Assembly: GCF_003688855.1 (NCBI RefSeq)
Contig: NZ_REFW01000001.1
Coordinates: 1,240,001-1,304,000 of the forward strand
Source: Tessaracoccus antarcticus
Lineage (GTDB): Bacteria > Actinomycetota > Actinomycetes > Propionibacteriales > Propionibacteriaceae
DNA: 64,000 nucleotides
Direction: 5' to 3'
Part shown: one piece after another, positions 29,346-38,058 of the stretch
How the letters are laid out: each line of letters opens with the position of its first letter
Numbering within the stretch: position 1 is the stretch's first letter
Notes under the pieces: generated by a model
The model's input: only the letters and a program-made list of their open reading frames with translations
Database searches by the model: none
Told to the model about the DNA's origin: nothing
Translations under genes and position numbers: made by a program

Positions 29346-30455
29346 TCAGCCCTCGATGAGCTTCAGGCGCTCGGGGTCATTGGCGAAGACCTCCTTGAGG
29401 TTCGCCTTGGTCACGACCACCGGGTCCAGCTGGAAGATCGGGACGTCGATGCTGCCGTTGTTCTCCTTGGCGTCGGTGGAGGGCATGGCCTCACCCTTCT
29501 GCAGCGCGGAGATGAGCTCGATGGTCTTGGCCACCAGTGCGTCGGTGGGCTTGGCGACGGTGGAGTACTGCTTGCCGTCGTTGATGGAAATGATGGACTC
29601 GTTCTCAGCGTCGAGCCCGGTCACGACCGGGAGTTCCTGGCCGGCCTGGGCGACGGAGGTCAGGATGGCGCGCCCGATGCCGTCGTTGGGGGACAGGACG
29701 CCGTCGATGGTCTTGTCGGCGTAGAAGCCGGAGAGCAGCGAGTCCATGCGGGCCTGCGCCTTGGCGTTGTCCCAGTCCTGGGTGGCGACCTGCGTGAAGT
29801 CCTTCTGTCCGGAGACGACCACGAGGGTGCCGTCGTCGATCTTCGGCTGGAGGACCTTCATGGCTCCTTCGAAGAAGCTCGGGGCGTTCGGGTCAGCCGG
29901 TCCGCCGCCGAACAGCTCAATGTTGTACGGGGCATCCCCGGCGCGTTCGGCCAGGCCGTCGAGGAGGGACTGGCCCTGCAGCTCACCGGTGCGGATGGAG
30001 CCGAACTGCACGACGGCGTCGACGCCGGTGGTGTTTTCGATGAGCCGGTCGTAGCCGATGATGGCAATACCCGCGTCGTGGGCCTTCTCCAGCACGGAGC
30101 CCAGCTGCGTGCCGTCGACGGGCCCGACGACGATGACCTTGGCGCCCTGCTCGATCATGGCCTCGATCTGCTGCTGCTGTTGCGGCACCTTCTGGTCAGC
30201 GCTCTGCACCAGCGGGGTGAGACCGGCGGCCTTCAGCTGGTCCTTGAACAAGACCTCGGCCTCCTTCCAGTTCTGGGTGCCGAGCCAGGGCAGCGCCACA
30301 CCGACGGTGGCGTCGGCGGCGAATCCGGCGGCGGTCTCGCTGGATCCGGTGGCGGCGGGGTCGGAGGTGGTTCCTTCGCGACCGCCGCCACAGGCGGTGA
30401 GGCTCAGCGAGGTGATGAGGACTGCAGCCAGGGCTGATGCGACTCTGAACTTCAT
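29346..30455 (-). CDS. ChvE-type monosaccharide-binding lipoprotein
   Basis: 369 aa. The signal peptide ends in lipobox LTAC. The mature domain is a class I periplasmic-binding fold: VGVALPWLGTQNWKEAEVLF, a hinge with VIVVGPVDGT, and GVLSPNDGIGRAILTSV. It groups with ChvE/MmsE-type proteins that bind several monosaccharides. ATG 30455 is preceded by GGAAC only. Downstream gene of the operon; its spacing to the permease (119 nt) includes a GCCCGGG inverted repeat at 30473-30488. Confidence 0.87.
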   Translation of the reverse strand: MKFRVASALAAVLITSLSLTACGGGREGTTSDPAATGSSETAAGFAADATVGVALPWLGTQNWKEAEVLFKDQLKAAGLTPLVQSADQKVPQQQQQIEAMIEQGAKVIVVGPVDGTQLGSVLEKAHDAGIAIIGYDRLIENTTGVDAVVQFGSIRTGELQGQSLLDGLAERAGDAPYNIELFGGGPADPNAPSFFEGAMKVLQPKIDDGTLVVVSGQKDFTQVATQDWDNAKAQARMDSLLSGFYADKTIDGVLSPNDGIGRAILTSVAQAGQELPVVTGLDAENESIISINDGKQYSTVAKPTDALVAKTIELISALQKGEAMPSTDAKENNGSIDVPIFQLDPVVVTKANLKEVFANDPERLKLIEG

Positions 30456-30472
30456 GGTTGTTCCTTTCGAGG

Positions 30473-30488
30473 GCCCGGGGTCCCGGGC
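30473..30488. repeat. GC-rich inverted repeat between permease and binding-protein genes
   Basis: GCCCGGG-GT-CCCGGGC. It could act as a processing or stabilising stem that separates expression of the binding protein from the permease. Function inferred from position only. Confidence 0.4.
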
Positions 30489-30574
30489 TGGTCTTTGGGC
30501 ATGGCATGCCCAGACGATGTGGGTTTCACACGTGGTGGGGGCTGGTTTGACGGGTGGCCGGCGGCCGTCCCGGG

Positions 30575-31903
30575 TCAACGCTGAGCGGGCTCGGGCATCG
30601 TGTCGATGGCGTCGACGACGGGGCCCCCGGCGGAGGGAAGCTCGGCTTGCCCGGTGATGGACCCGGCTGTCGTGGAGCCGGCTTCGTTGTCCCCACCTGA
30701 TCCGAAGTTGCGCATCAGGTGACCGATGATGGAGGAGCGTCCCTGCTGCTTGTTGTAGACGTCGAAGGCGACAGCCGCCAGCAGGACAAGACCCTTGATG
30801 ACCTGTGTCTGGTCCGCGCCCACACCCATGAGCATGAGCCCGCTGTTGAGTACGGCCATGACGAGGCCACCGATGATGGAGCCGATCACGGTGCCGATGC
30901 CTCCGGAGACCGCGGCGCCGCCGATGAACACTGCGGCGATGGCGTCGAGCTCCCACATGGTGCCGTCGGAGGGTCCGGCGGCGGTGGCGCGACCGATGAA
31001 CAGGATGCCTGCGATGGCTGCCAGGAATGACATGTTCATCATGACGAGGAAGTAGGTGCGTTGCGTGTTGACACCGGAGAGGGCGGCGGCTGCCTTGTTG
31101 CCACCCACTGCGTAGATGTGGCGGCCGAAGCGGGTCCGATGGGTGAGGACGTGGTAGATGATCACGAGGATGACGAGGATGACGCCGGGGATGGGGAACG
31201 ATGTGCCGGGGCGGCCGCTACCGAAGAGGTAGGTGACGTAGCCGATGACGGTGACGAGGAGGACGATGCGTACCAGCGAGGCCCACAGTGGAACTTCCTG
31301 TCCGCGTTCCATGAGGTGCCTGCGGCGGTTCATCTCGCTGCGGACGAACCAGGCAGCCCCGATCAGTCCGAGCAGCAGGGTCGAGTTGTTCATGCCGGTC
31401 CAGGCGGGACCCCATTCGGGGAGGTAACCGGCGCCCAGGAACTGGAACTGCTTGGGCACTGGCACCGAGATGGATTTCGACATCCAGATCACGAGGCCGC
31501 GGAAGATCATCATGCCTGCCAGCGTGGTGATGAATCCGGGGATACCGATCTTGGCGAGCCAGAATCCTTGCCAGGCGCCAACGACGATGCCGGCGACGAG
31601 ACCGAGCAGCATGCCCGCCCACCAGGGGAATCCGTACTGGGCGATGCTGAGGGCTGTGACCATGCCGACGAAGCCGGCGACGGAACCGACCGACAGGTCG
31701 ATCTGCCCGATGACGATGACCATCACCATCCCGATCGCCAGTATCAGGACGTAGGCGTTGCCGGAGATGAGGTTCTGGAAGTTCGAGGACGTCAGCATCC
31801 GACCGCCGGAGACGAGGTTGAAGACGACGACGAGGAGGATGAGGGCGAGCCCCATCGTGTACTGCTGGAGGCTGCCTCCGAAAATCTGCTTCAGGTGCTT
31901 CAT
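30575..31903 (-). CDS. Sugar ABC permease (GguB/MmsB type)
   Basis: 442 aa, longer than RbsC (about 320) as is usual for the GguB branch, with about ten to twelve TM helices. Motifs: IVIGQIDLSVGSVAGFVGM (the hallmark of ribose/xylose-type permeases) and FIGGAAVSGGIGTVIGSIIG. The C-terminal ~60 residues form a polar Gly/Ser-rich tail. It pairs with the ATPase just upstream (17-nt gap). Confidence 0.88.
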   Translation of the reverse strand: MKHLKQIFGGSLQQYTMGLALILLVVVFNLVSGGRMLTSSNFQNLISGNAYVLILAIGMVMVIVIGQIDLSVGSVAGFVGMVTALSIAQYGFPWWAGMLLGLVAGIVVGAWQGFWLAKIGIPGFITTLAGMMIFRGLVIWMSKSISVPVPKQFQFLGAGYLPEWGPAWTGMNNSTLLLGLIGAAWFVRSEMNRRRHLMERGQEVPLWASLVRIVLLVTVIGYVTYLFGSGRPGTSFPIPGVILVILVIIYHVLTHRTRFGRHIYAVGGNKAAAALSGVNTQRTYFLVMMNMSFLAAIAGILFIGRATAAGPSDGTMWELDAIAAVFIGGAAVSGGIGTVIGSIIGGLVMAVLNSGLMLMGVGADQTQVIKGLVLLAAVAFDVYNKQQGRSSIIGHLMRNFGSGGDNEAGSTTAGSITGQAELPSAGGPVVDAIDTMPEPAQR

Positions 31904-31920
31904 TGCTGTCCTGTCCGGGC

Positions 31921-33486
31921 TCAGGCGATCAGTGCCGGGGCCGCCGGCGCGGTTGCTGATGTGGTGGTCATGCGGCGCATCAGGGTTTCCTGGTCGGCGT
32001 CGCTGGCCGCGAGTTCGCCGGTGATACGGCCTTCGCAGATGGTGTAGATGCGGTCACAGATGCCGAGGAGTTCAGGCAACTCGGAGCTGATCACCATGAC
32101 GGCCTTGCCGTCGTTGGCAAGGGAGTGGATGAGCTTGTAGATCTCGTACTTGGCACCGACGTCGATGCCTCGTGTGGGCTCGTCGAGGATGAGCACCTTC
32201 GGTGCCGGGTACATCCACTTGGCCAGGACAACCTTCTGCTGGTTGCCGCCGGAGAGGGTGGAGACACCGACGTCGACGCTCGGCGCCTTGATGCGCAGTT
32301 CTTTGCGGTACTTCTCCGCCACCTTGTTCTCCTTGCGTGGCTGCAGGAGACCGCGGGTGACGATGTCGCGGAGGTTTGCCGAGACGATGGTCTTCTTGAT
32401 GGAGTCGATCAGGTTGAGGCCCAGTGTCTTGCGGTCCTCGGTGACGTAGGCGATGCCTGCGGCGATCGCCTGTTCCACGTTCTTCGGCGCGATCTCCTCG
32501 CCATCCAGGATGAGTTGTCCGCTGAGCCATGTGCCATATGAGCGCCCGAAGATGGAGCGGGCCAGTTCGGTGCGTCCCGCGCCCATGAGGCCTGCGAAGC
32601 CGACGACCTCGCCTCGGCGAAGCGTGAAGTGTGCGTCATTGACGATGAGTCGCCCCGGGATGCTCGGGTGCTCCACGTTCCATCCCCGCACCTCCATGAG
32701 CTCGTCGCCGATGTGCGGCTCGCGGCTCGGGTAGCGGTTCTCAATGGAACGGCCCACCATGGCGCGGATGATGCGGTCCTCGTCGACGTGTCCGGCGACC
32801 ACTTCGTAGGTCTCCACCGTCCTGCCGTCACGAATGACGGTGACGGCGTCGGAGACCGCGGCGATCTCGTTCAGTTTGTGGGAAATCATGATGCAGGTGA
32901 TCCCCTTGGCCTTGAGTCCGCGCATCAGGTCCAGCAGGTTGGCGGAGTCGTCCTCGTTGAGGGCGGACGTCGGCTCGTCGAGGATGAGCAGTTTCACGTC
33001 CTTGGACAGCGCCTTGGCGATCTCGACGAGCTGCTGCTGCCCGACCCCCAGGGACTTGATGGCGGTGTCAGGGTCGATGTCCAGACCGACGCGAGCCAGG
33101 AGGTCCATGGCACGGAGTCGTGAGGCCTCCCAGTCGATGAGCCGACCGCGCATGATCTCGGAGCCCAGGAAGATGTTCTCGGCCACCGACAGCTCGGGGA
33201 TCAGGGCCAGTTCCTGATGGATGATCACGATGCCCTTCTCCTCGGAGGACTTGATGGTGGAGAAGTTCATCTCCGAGCCCTCGAACATGATCTGGCCCTC
33301 GTAGGTGCCGTGGGGGTACACGCCGGAAAGCACTTTCATGAGCGTGGACTTGCCGGCACCGTTCTCGCCGCAGATGGCGTGGATGTCGCCCCGACGAACC
33401 TGCATGGTGACCTCGTCCAAGGCGCGGACGCCGGGGAACTCCTTCGTGATGCGTCGCATCTCGAGCAGAACGTGGCTTGCTGTCAT
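31921..33486 (-). CDS. Sugar ABC ATPase with two cassettes (GguA/MmsA type)
   Basis: 521 aa. The first nucleotide-binding domain has Walker [10 protein letters not shown], signature LGVGQQQ and Walker [12 protein letters not shown]. The second has GLMGAGRTE in place of Walker A, LSGGNQQ and [13 protein letters not shown] degenerate second Walker A is normal for the RbsA/XylG/GguA class. ATG 33486 has AGGAG 7 nt upstream; the longer frame runs into the promoter region. First gene of the minus-strand operon. Confidence 0.92.
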   Translation of the reverse strand: MTASHVLLEMRRITKEFPGVRALDEVTMQVRRGDIHAICGENGAGKSTLMKVLSGVYPHGTYEGQIMFEGSEMNFSTIKSSEEKGIVIIHQELALIPELSVAENIFLGSEIMRGRLIDWEASRLRAMDLLARVGLDIDPDTAIKSLGVGQQQLVEIAKALSKDVKLLILDEPTSALNEDDSANLLDLMRGLKAKGITCIMISHKLNEIAAVSDAVTVIRDGRTVETYEVVAGHVDEDRIIRAMVGRSIENRYPSREPHIGDELMEVRGWNVEHPSIPGRLIVNDAHFTLRRGEVVGFAGLMGAGRTELARSIFGRSYGTWLSGQLILDGEEIAPKNVEQAIAAGIAYVTEDRKTLGLNLIDSIKKTIVSANLRDIVTRGLLQPRKENKVAEKYRKELRIKAPSVDVGVSTLSGGNQQKVVLAKWMYPAPKVLILDEPTRGIDVGAKYEIYKLIHSLANDGKAVMVISSELPELLGICDRIYTICEGRITGELAASDADQETLMRRMTTTSATAPAAPALIA

Positions 33487-33561
33487 GCCTGGTCTCCTTC
33501 GACTGGCTGGGTGAGCGCCTGCGGTGATTGCTCGGGAGCGGCGGTGCTCGGTGATGAGGAA

Positions 33562-33591
33562 ACGGTAAAGCCTCCACCCCATTGGCGTCAA
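33562..33591 (-). promoter_or_regulatory. Promoter of the Ggu-type transporter operon
   Basis: On the minus strand TTGACG (33591-33586), an 18-nt spacer, then TACCGT (33567-33562), about 70 nt upstream of ATG 33486. Confidence 0.5.
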
Positions 33592-33637
33592 GCCTTAAAT
33601 TCAATTTTTCTGCGGGGCTCTTGGGTTCATGGCCGGG

Positions 33638-33660
33638 GGGAGCGGTTACTTGCCGCTCCC
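33638..33660. repeat. Inverted repeat in the ROK/transporter control region
   Basis: GGGAGCGG-TTACTTG-CCGCTCCC, followed 9 nt later by TATAGT on the plus strand. Either an operator or the stem of a short leader RNA. Confidence 0.4.
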
Positions 33661-33794
33661 ACAACGCCTTATAGTCTGGTTCCATCCTGTGGTTTGAGCG
33701 TCGGGAGTCGCTGGATGCTCCCTCTCCCGAGCTGGCTCCTGAGTTGCACCACTGAATTCAAGGTAAGAAGTCAAGGCACGCTGTAAGCGCTCGC

Positions 33795-33823
33795 CTGTCA
33801 CTCTTGGGTCTGACTGCTAGCGT
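33795..33823 (+). promoter_or_regulatory. Leaderless promoter of the ROK gene
   Basis: CTGTCA, a 17-nt spacer, TAGCGT (33818-33823), then 7 nt to GTG 33831. Confidence 0.55.
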
Positions 33824-33830
33824 TAGCAGC

Positions 33831-34988
33831 GTGAGCATCGGCATGGGGGCACCTGGTTCGCAGGCGTCCTTGCGCGAAGCCAACAGTGGTCGAATCGTTG
33901 AAGCAGTGAAGCTATACGGCAAGATCACCCAGGTGGAGCTTGCCGCCGCCACGGGACTCTCGCCAGCCACCGTGTCCAACATCGTGAAGCAACTACTGGC
34001 CGCTGGCATCGTCCAGACGAGCATCACCACGAGGTCCGGGCGCAGGGCCCAGCAGGTGTCACTGGTGCGCTCCTCGGAACTCTCCGTCGGCGTCCACATC
34101 GGACGCAGGGCCGCGGAAGTGATCGTCGCGGACGCGTCGTATTCCGTCAACGCGCGCCAGTCCTTCCCGCTGCCCGCCGATCATCGTCACGACACCACCC
34201 TGGACCGGATCGCCCTACTGGTGGCCGAACTGACCGAGCAGCTGGGTGCCTCCCTGGACGACGTCGATGCGGTGGGGGTCGCTCTGCCGGCGCGGACCGG
34301 CCTGCCCGCCGCTGCTGGACTGCCCGGCTGGGAGGACGTCCGGGTGGAGGCAGTGCTGGAGCGGCGGCTTCGCAGAGGAATCCTGGTCACATCGGAGGCT
34401 GAGGCGGCCGCCGTCGCCGAGTCCCGGTACGGCAGCCTTCGCGGCGTCACCACGGGACTTCTGGTGCGCGCCTCGCACAACGTGGACGGCTGCATCCTGC
34501 TGGAGGGCCTACCGCACCGGGGTGTCGGCGGTATTGCAGGGGCGCTGGGTCACGTCCGGGTGGACGCTTCCGGGCCCATCTGCCGGTGTGGTGCGCGCGG
34601 CTGCCTCAACACTGTCGTCACGAGCGACGCCATGGCGGAGGACCTGCGGGTGAGTCATGGGCCCATGGGCCTGCGGGCCATCGTCGCCGCGGCACGGGCC
34701 GGCGACCCCGGCTGTCGGCAGGTGGTGGCCGATGCCGCAGCGGTCGTCGGGGGAGTGGTGGCGGACGCGGCCATGCTGCTCGGGCCGGAGTGCGTCACCA
34801 TCGCAGGAGAACTCGCGGCAGCGGGGGACGTGTTCTGCGACCCCATCCGGGAGGCTCTGGCCTCGCGCCCCCTCCTCAGCCGCGCCATCGTCGTGAGAGA
34901 GTCTGAATGCCAGGACCCCGAGGCTCGGGGAGCTCTCGCTCTGGCCCACGATGCCGTGAGCCCCTCGCTGATGACCCAGGAAGTGTGA
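33831..34988 (+). CDS. ROK-family repressor with degenerate kinase site
   Basis: 385 aa. A winged HTH (ITQVELAAATGLSPATVSNI) precedes a ROK fold with the zinc motif CRCGARGCLN. The ATP-binding GTGIGGG motif is replaced by ASHNVDGCI, and the catalytic NDAN region reads SEAEAAAVAE, so kinase activity is unlikely. It is probably a sugar-responsive repressor of the divergent transporter operon. GTG 33831 is chosen for its TAGCGT box; an in-frame TTG lies further upstream. Confidence 0.85.
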   Translation: MSIGMGAPGSQASLREANSGRIVEAVKLYGKITQVELAAATGLSPATVSNIVKQLLAAGIVQTSITTRSGRRAQQVSLVRSSELSVGVHIGRRAAEVIVADASYSVNARQSFPLPADHRHDTTLDRIALLVAELTEQLGASLDDVDAVGVALPARTGLPAAAGLPGWEDVRVEAVLERRLRRGILVTSEAEAAAVAESRYGSLRGVTTGLLVRASHNVDGCILLEGLPHRGVGGIAGALGHVRVDASGPICRCGARGCLNTVVTSDAMAEDLRVSHGPMGLRAIVAAARAGDPGCRQVVADAAAVVGGVVADAAMLLGPECVTIAGELAAAGDVFCDPIREALASRPLLSRAIVVRESECQDPEARGALALAHDAVSPSLMTQEV

Positions 34989-34992
34989 CGCC

Positions 34993-35745
34993 ATGGAACG
35001 CCCCATCCCGCTGTTGAGCCTTCGTGCCATCTCCAAGCACTTTGGTGGAGTGGAGGCCCTGATGGATGTCGACCTGGATGTGCACCGCGGTGAAGTGGTG
35101 GCGCTGGTCGGCGACAACGCGGCCGGCAAGTCCACGCTCGCCCGCATCGTCGCCGGCATCCACAGGCCGGACTCCGGCACCATCCTCATCGATGGTGAGC
35201 CGGTCACGATCCCCAACGCCCAGGCAGCGTTCTCGCACGGCATCGCCCCGGTGTTCCAGGAGTTGGCCCTGCCCGAGAACCTGGACGTGACCTCCAACAT
35301 TTTCCTGGGTCGGGAACACTCCGTGCGGGGACTCCTCGACGTGGACGCCATGGACGACCTGGCCCGCAGCTACCTGAACCGTTTGCACAGCCGCATCCCG
35401 GACCTGCGGGCCCCGCTGTACACCTTGTCGGCCGGACAGCGTCAGTGCGTGGCCATTGCCCGCACCCTCGTGGCCAATCCGCGGCTCGTGGTCCTGGACG
35501 AGCCAACGGCTTCGCTGTCCGTCAGCCAGACGGCTGAGGTACTCACCTACGTCGACGGTCTGCGCGACATGGGGTTGGGTGTCATCCTCATCAGCCACAA
35601 CCTCACGGACGTGCGCGCCGTGGCCGATCGCGTCGAAGTACTGAGGCACGGACGCAACAACGGGTCCTTCTCCGCATCGGAGGCCACCTACGAGGAAATC
35701 CTCGCTGCCATCACGGGTGCCACACGCTCCGCGCCCCGTCGCTGA
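34993..35745 (+). CDS. Orphan sugar ABC ATPase (single cassette)
   Basis: 250 aa. Walker A is GDNAAGKST, signature LSAGQRQCVA and Walker B LVVLDEPTASLS, with H-loop ISHNLTD. It resembles FrcA/XylG-type single-domain ATPases of the ribose-class transporters. It starts 4 nt after the ROK stop, with AGGAAG upstream, but no permease or binding protein follows. It may work with the divergent permease or be a leftover of a lost transporter. Confidence 0.85.
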   Translation: MERPIPLLSLRAISKHFGGVEALMDVDLDVHRGEVVALVGDNAAGKSTLARIVAGIHRPDSGTILIDGEPVTIPNAQAAFSHGIAPVFQELALPENLDVTSNIFLGREHSVRGLLDVDAMDDLARSYLNRLHSRIPDLRAPLYTLSAGQRQCVAIARTLVANPRLVVLDEPTASLSVSQTAEVLTYVDGLRDMGLGVILISHNLTDVRAVADRVEVLRHGRNNGSFSASEATYEEILAAITGATRSAPRR

Positions 35746-35824
35746 CGCACTGGTCACTCACCCCCACCGGCACGCTCGCCGAGGCTCTGGACAAGGTCTT
35801 TACAGGTTGATCACGGCAGAGTGA

Positions 35825-35852
35825 CAACCTTCCGGGCGGGTCACAGCGTCGT
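35825..35852 (+). promoter_or_regulatory. Candidate ECF promoter, cassette 1
   Basis: CAACC (35825-35829), a 17-nt spacer, CGTCGT (35847-35852). The same elements and exact spacing precede cassette 3. A GGTAGGAGGT ribosome-binding site follows. Confidence 0.6.
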
Positions 35853-35870
35853 GAGGGGTAGGAGGTCACC

Positions 35871-36383
35871 ATGGAGGATGCAACAGATGCCGCAGCACAC
35901 GGCATTGAGGGTTTCCTCGCCGACCGCGGAAGCGGCCTCCTGCGTGCCGCGTGGCTGCTGACGGGCGACGACCACCACGCGGAGGACCTGCTCCAGAGCG
36001 CGCTGGCCAAGTCGTTGGGCAAGTACGACGCGCTGGCCAACGACTACAAGTTCGAGGCCTACCTGAGGACCACCATCTACCGCACGTTCGTGTCGTGGTG
36101 GCGGCGCAAGAGTTGGAACTCCGAGACCGTCACGCAACAGGTGCCGGAGCGGGCCGACGACGACGTACCCGTCGCGTTGCGACTGGACGTGCTGCGCGCA
36201 CTGGACACCCTGCCGCGCATGCAACGGGCGGTTCTGTCCCTGCGATACCTCGAGGATCGGCCCATCGCGGAGGTGGCGTCGATCCTCGGTATCGGTGAGG
36301 GGACGGTCAAGAAGTACGCCCACCGTGGGTGCGTGACCCTGCAGGGGTCGGTGCACCTGACTGATGAGGAGGCAAGCCGATGA
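35871..36383 (+). CDS. SigE-family ECF sigma factor, cassette 1
   Basis: 170 aa. Region 2 holds RAAWLLTGDDHHAEDLLQSA and TIYRTFVSWWRR; region 4 holds LPRMQRAVLSLRYLEDRPI and EVASILGIGEGTVKKYAHRG as the HTH. This is the actinobacterial SigE-like family of short ECF factors. GGTAGGAGGT lies 6-14 nt before ATG 35871. The stop codon overlaps the start of the membrane partner by 4 nt, so sigma factor and partner are coupled. The region 4 recognition helix (GEGTVKKYAHRG) differs from cassettes 2 and 3 (GTVTSHASRG, GTVKSHSHRG). Confidence 0.92.
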   Translation: MEDATDAAAHGIEGFLADRGSGLLRAAWLLTGDDHHAEDLLQSALAKSLGKYDALANDYKFEAYLRTTIYRTFVSWWRRKSWNSETVTQQVPERADDDVPVALRLDVLRALDTLPRMQRAVLSLRYLEDRPIAEVASILGIGEGTVKKYAHRGCVTLQGSVHLTDEEASR

Positions 36384-37444
36384 ACGAGGACGAGATCTCC
36401 GAGACGCTCGACAAGGTGGTGCCGCACCGGGAACTCCCCGAGGGCCTGCTGGCGGGTGCGCGACGCCGTCGCCGCCGGACCCGCACCCTCACGGGAACAG
36501 CGGCCGCGGCACTGGTCGCAGCCCTGGCCGTTCCCCTGGCCCTGACCATGGGCAGCTCCGGCCAGCAGGTGGCCACGCCGCAGCCCACCGCGATCAGCAC
36601 AGCGTCCTATGACGAGCAGTGCAGGGTGGACGCCGAAGGCCGCATGGCCACCAGTGAGCTCCCCGGCGACACGCTCCCGGACGGCCCATCAGCGGTGTGG
36701 TTCTGCAGCGGTGTGGTTTCCCGCGCGCCCTTCGAACCGCTCGTGGGTACGCAGGCGACACAGCGGTTGGTCGACAGCTTCCGCGAACTCTCCACCACGC
36801 CGGTCGAGGGCAAGCAGCGCTCCCTGTCGCCCAACAAGGGCTACCTCGTCTTCACGTACGCCGACGGCCAGCGCTACGTGGTGCAGATCGATCTCTACAG
36901 CTCGGGGCAGGTCCTCTGGGGCAGTGAGCAGCAGCACGTCCGCTACGGAAGCCCGGAATGGTTCTACGGTCTGGATCAGTTGTGGAGGCGGCAGCGCGAC
37001 GAGAATCCGCAGAACCCGCCGCTGGCCCCACGGGTCGGGGTGTGCGACAACATGGGTCCCTCCCTGGGTCGGCCCATGGACCGCTACGACGTGGACGGCG
37101 CGCTGTGCACAGTCATTCGGAACGAGGCCGGAGTCGTGGAGGGCGTCAGGGTCCCCGCGCCGCAACAGTTGGTTACTGAGGCCCGAAGGGAGGCGCAGAG
37201 CGCAAGCGTGGCGTGGGTGCGCACTGACCTGGAACCCAACCCGGCTGTCCACTGGGACGGGGACACCATCATGCTGGTGGACGACTACGGCGACCGGCTG
37301 CCCCTCATGCAGACGGCCACTGACAAGTGGTTCTGGCAGCAGGGTGACAAGGGCTGGGAATGGACACCGACCCCGGAACTTGCGGCACGACTCAACAAGG
37401 CCCTCGACGAGGGCCGACCCTCGCCGCAGCCGACGCACAGCTGA
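36380..37444 (+). CDS. Single-span membrane partner of the sigma factor, cassette 1 (one ectodomain unit)
   Basis: 354 aa. A short cytoplasmic N-terminus (ETLDKVVPHRELPEGLLAGA) is followed by RRRRRRT and one TM helix (about 38-57). The ~290-residue outside part has the pattern ELPGDTLPDGPSAVWFC, then FTYADGQRYVVQIDLYSS, VCDNMG...LCTV, and DTIMLVDDYGDRLPLMQ with KWFWQQG. It has no HxxxCxxC zinc anti-sigma motif, so anti-sigma function is inferred from position and topology only. The ectodomain pattern recurs in the other two cassettes. Confidence 0.7.
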   Translation: MNEDEISETLDKVVPHRELPEGLLAGARRRRRRTRTLTGTAAAALVAALAVPLALTMGSSGQQVATPQPTAISTASYDEQCRVDAEGRMATSELPGDTLPDGPSAVWFCSGVVSRAPFEPLVGTQATQRLVDSFRELSTTPVEGKQRSLSPNKGYLVFTYADGQRYVVQIDLYSSGQVLWGSEQQHVRYGSPEWFYGLDQLWRRQRDENPQNPPLAPRVGVCDNMGPSLGRPMDRYDVDGALCTVIRNEAGVVEGVRVPAPQQLVTEARREAQSASVAWVRTDLEPNPAVHWDGDTIMLVDDYGDRLPLMQTATDKWFWQQGDKGWEWTPTPELAARLNKALDEGRPSPQPTHS

Positions 37445-37484
37445 GCGTTGGAGCGCGGCGCCGACCGCTCCGCCATGATGTCTG

Positions 37485-37521
37485 CAACCCCGCTGCAGTG
37501 GAACACCACCCCCACCGCGTC
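37485..37521 (+). promoter_or_regulatory. Variant ECF-like promoter words, cassette 2
   Basis: CAACC (37485-37489) and CGTC (37518-37521) recur, but 28 nt apart instead of 17, so this promoter may be rewired or inactive for the same sigma factor. Confidence 0.35.
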
Positions 37522-37542
37522 TGTAGGGGTGTGGAGGCAGTC

Positions 37543-38058
37543 ATGACGGAGCGTCGCATCGAGGCGGCCGCCGGGTTCGACGAGTTCGTGTCGGACCGGG
37601 GCGGTGCGCTCTGGTGGGCTGCGTGGCTGCTGACGGGCGACGCCCACCACGCCGAGGATCTCGTCCAGACGGCGCTCACCAAGATGTACGGCCGCTACGC
37701 CTCCTGCGAGAATGATCGACACTTCGAGGCTCAGGTCCGCACCACCATCTACCGGACGTTCGTCTCCTGGTGGAGACGGAAGGCTTGGCGTTCCGAGGTC
37801 CCCACCGAGGTGCACCCGGACGCCATCGGCGTCGTCGACGACGACCCGGCACTGCGGGAGGACCTGCTCCGCGCACTGGCGACACTGCCCCGCATGCAGC
37901 GGGCCGTCCTGGTGCTGCGGTACTTCGAGGACCGACCCGCCCAGGAGGTCGCGCAGATGCTGGGGATACCCGTCGGCACCGTCACCTCACACGCCAGCCG
38001 TGGCCTCAAAGCAATGCGGCTCTCCACCCACCTGAGTGACACGGAGGTCGACTCATGA
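37543..38058 (+). CDS. SigE-family ECF sigma factor, cassette 2
   Basis: 171 aa from ATG 37543, with GGAGG 7 nt upstream (GTG 37531 is an in-frame alternative). Region 2: WAAWLLTGDAHHAEDLVQTA and TIYRTFVSWWRRKAW. Region 4: LPRMQRAVLVLRYFEDRPAQ with HTH VAQMLGIPVGTVTSHASRG. It is a clear paralogue of the factors at 35.9 and 40.4 kb. The stop overlaps the next start by 4 nt. Confidence 0.92.
   Translation: MTERRIEAAAGFDEFVSDRGGALWWAAWLLTGDAHHAEDLVQTALTKMYGRYASCENDRHFEAQVRTTIYRTFVSWWRRKAWRSEVPTEVHPDAIGVVDDDPALREDLLRALATLPRMQRAVLVLRYFEDRPAQEVAQMLGIPVGTVTSHASRGLKAMRLSTHLSDTEVDS

Larger units (their letters stand above)
33487..33830. other. Divergent control region between transporter operon and ROK gene
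   Basis: 344 bp without a gene. It contains a minus-strand promoter (33562-33591), an AT-rich tract (33593-33610, TTAAATTCAATTTTT), an 8-bp inverted repeat (33638-33660), a TATAGT word (33670-33675) and the ROK promoter (33795-33823). The low-GC tract stands out against the surroundings and may be where the ROK protein binds. Confidence 0.6.
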
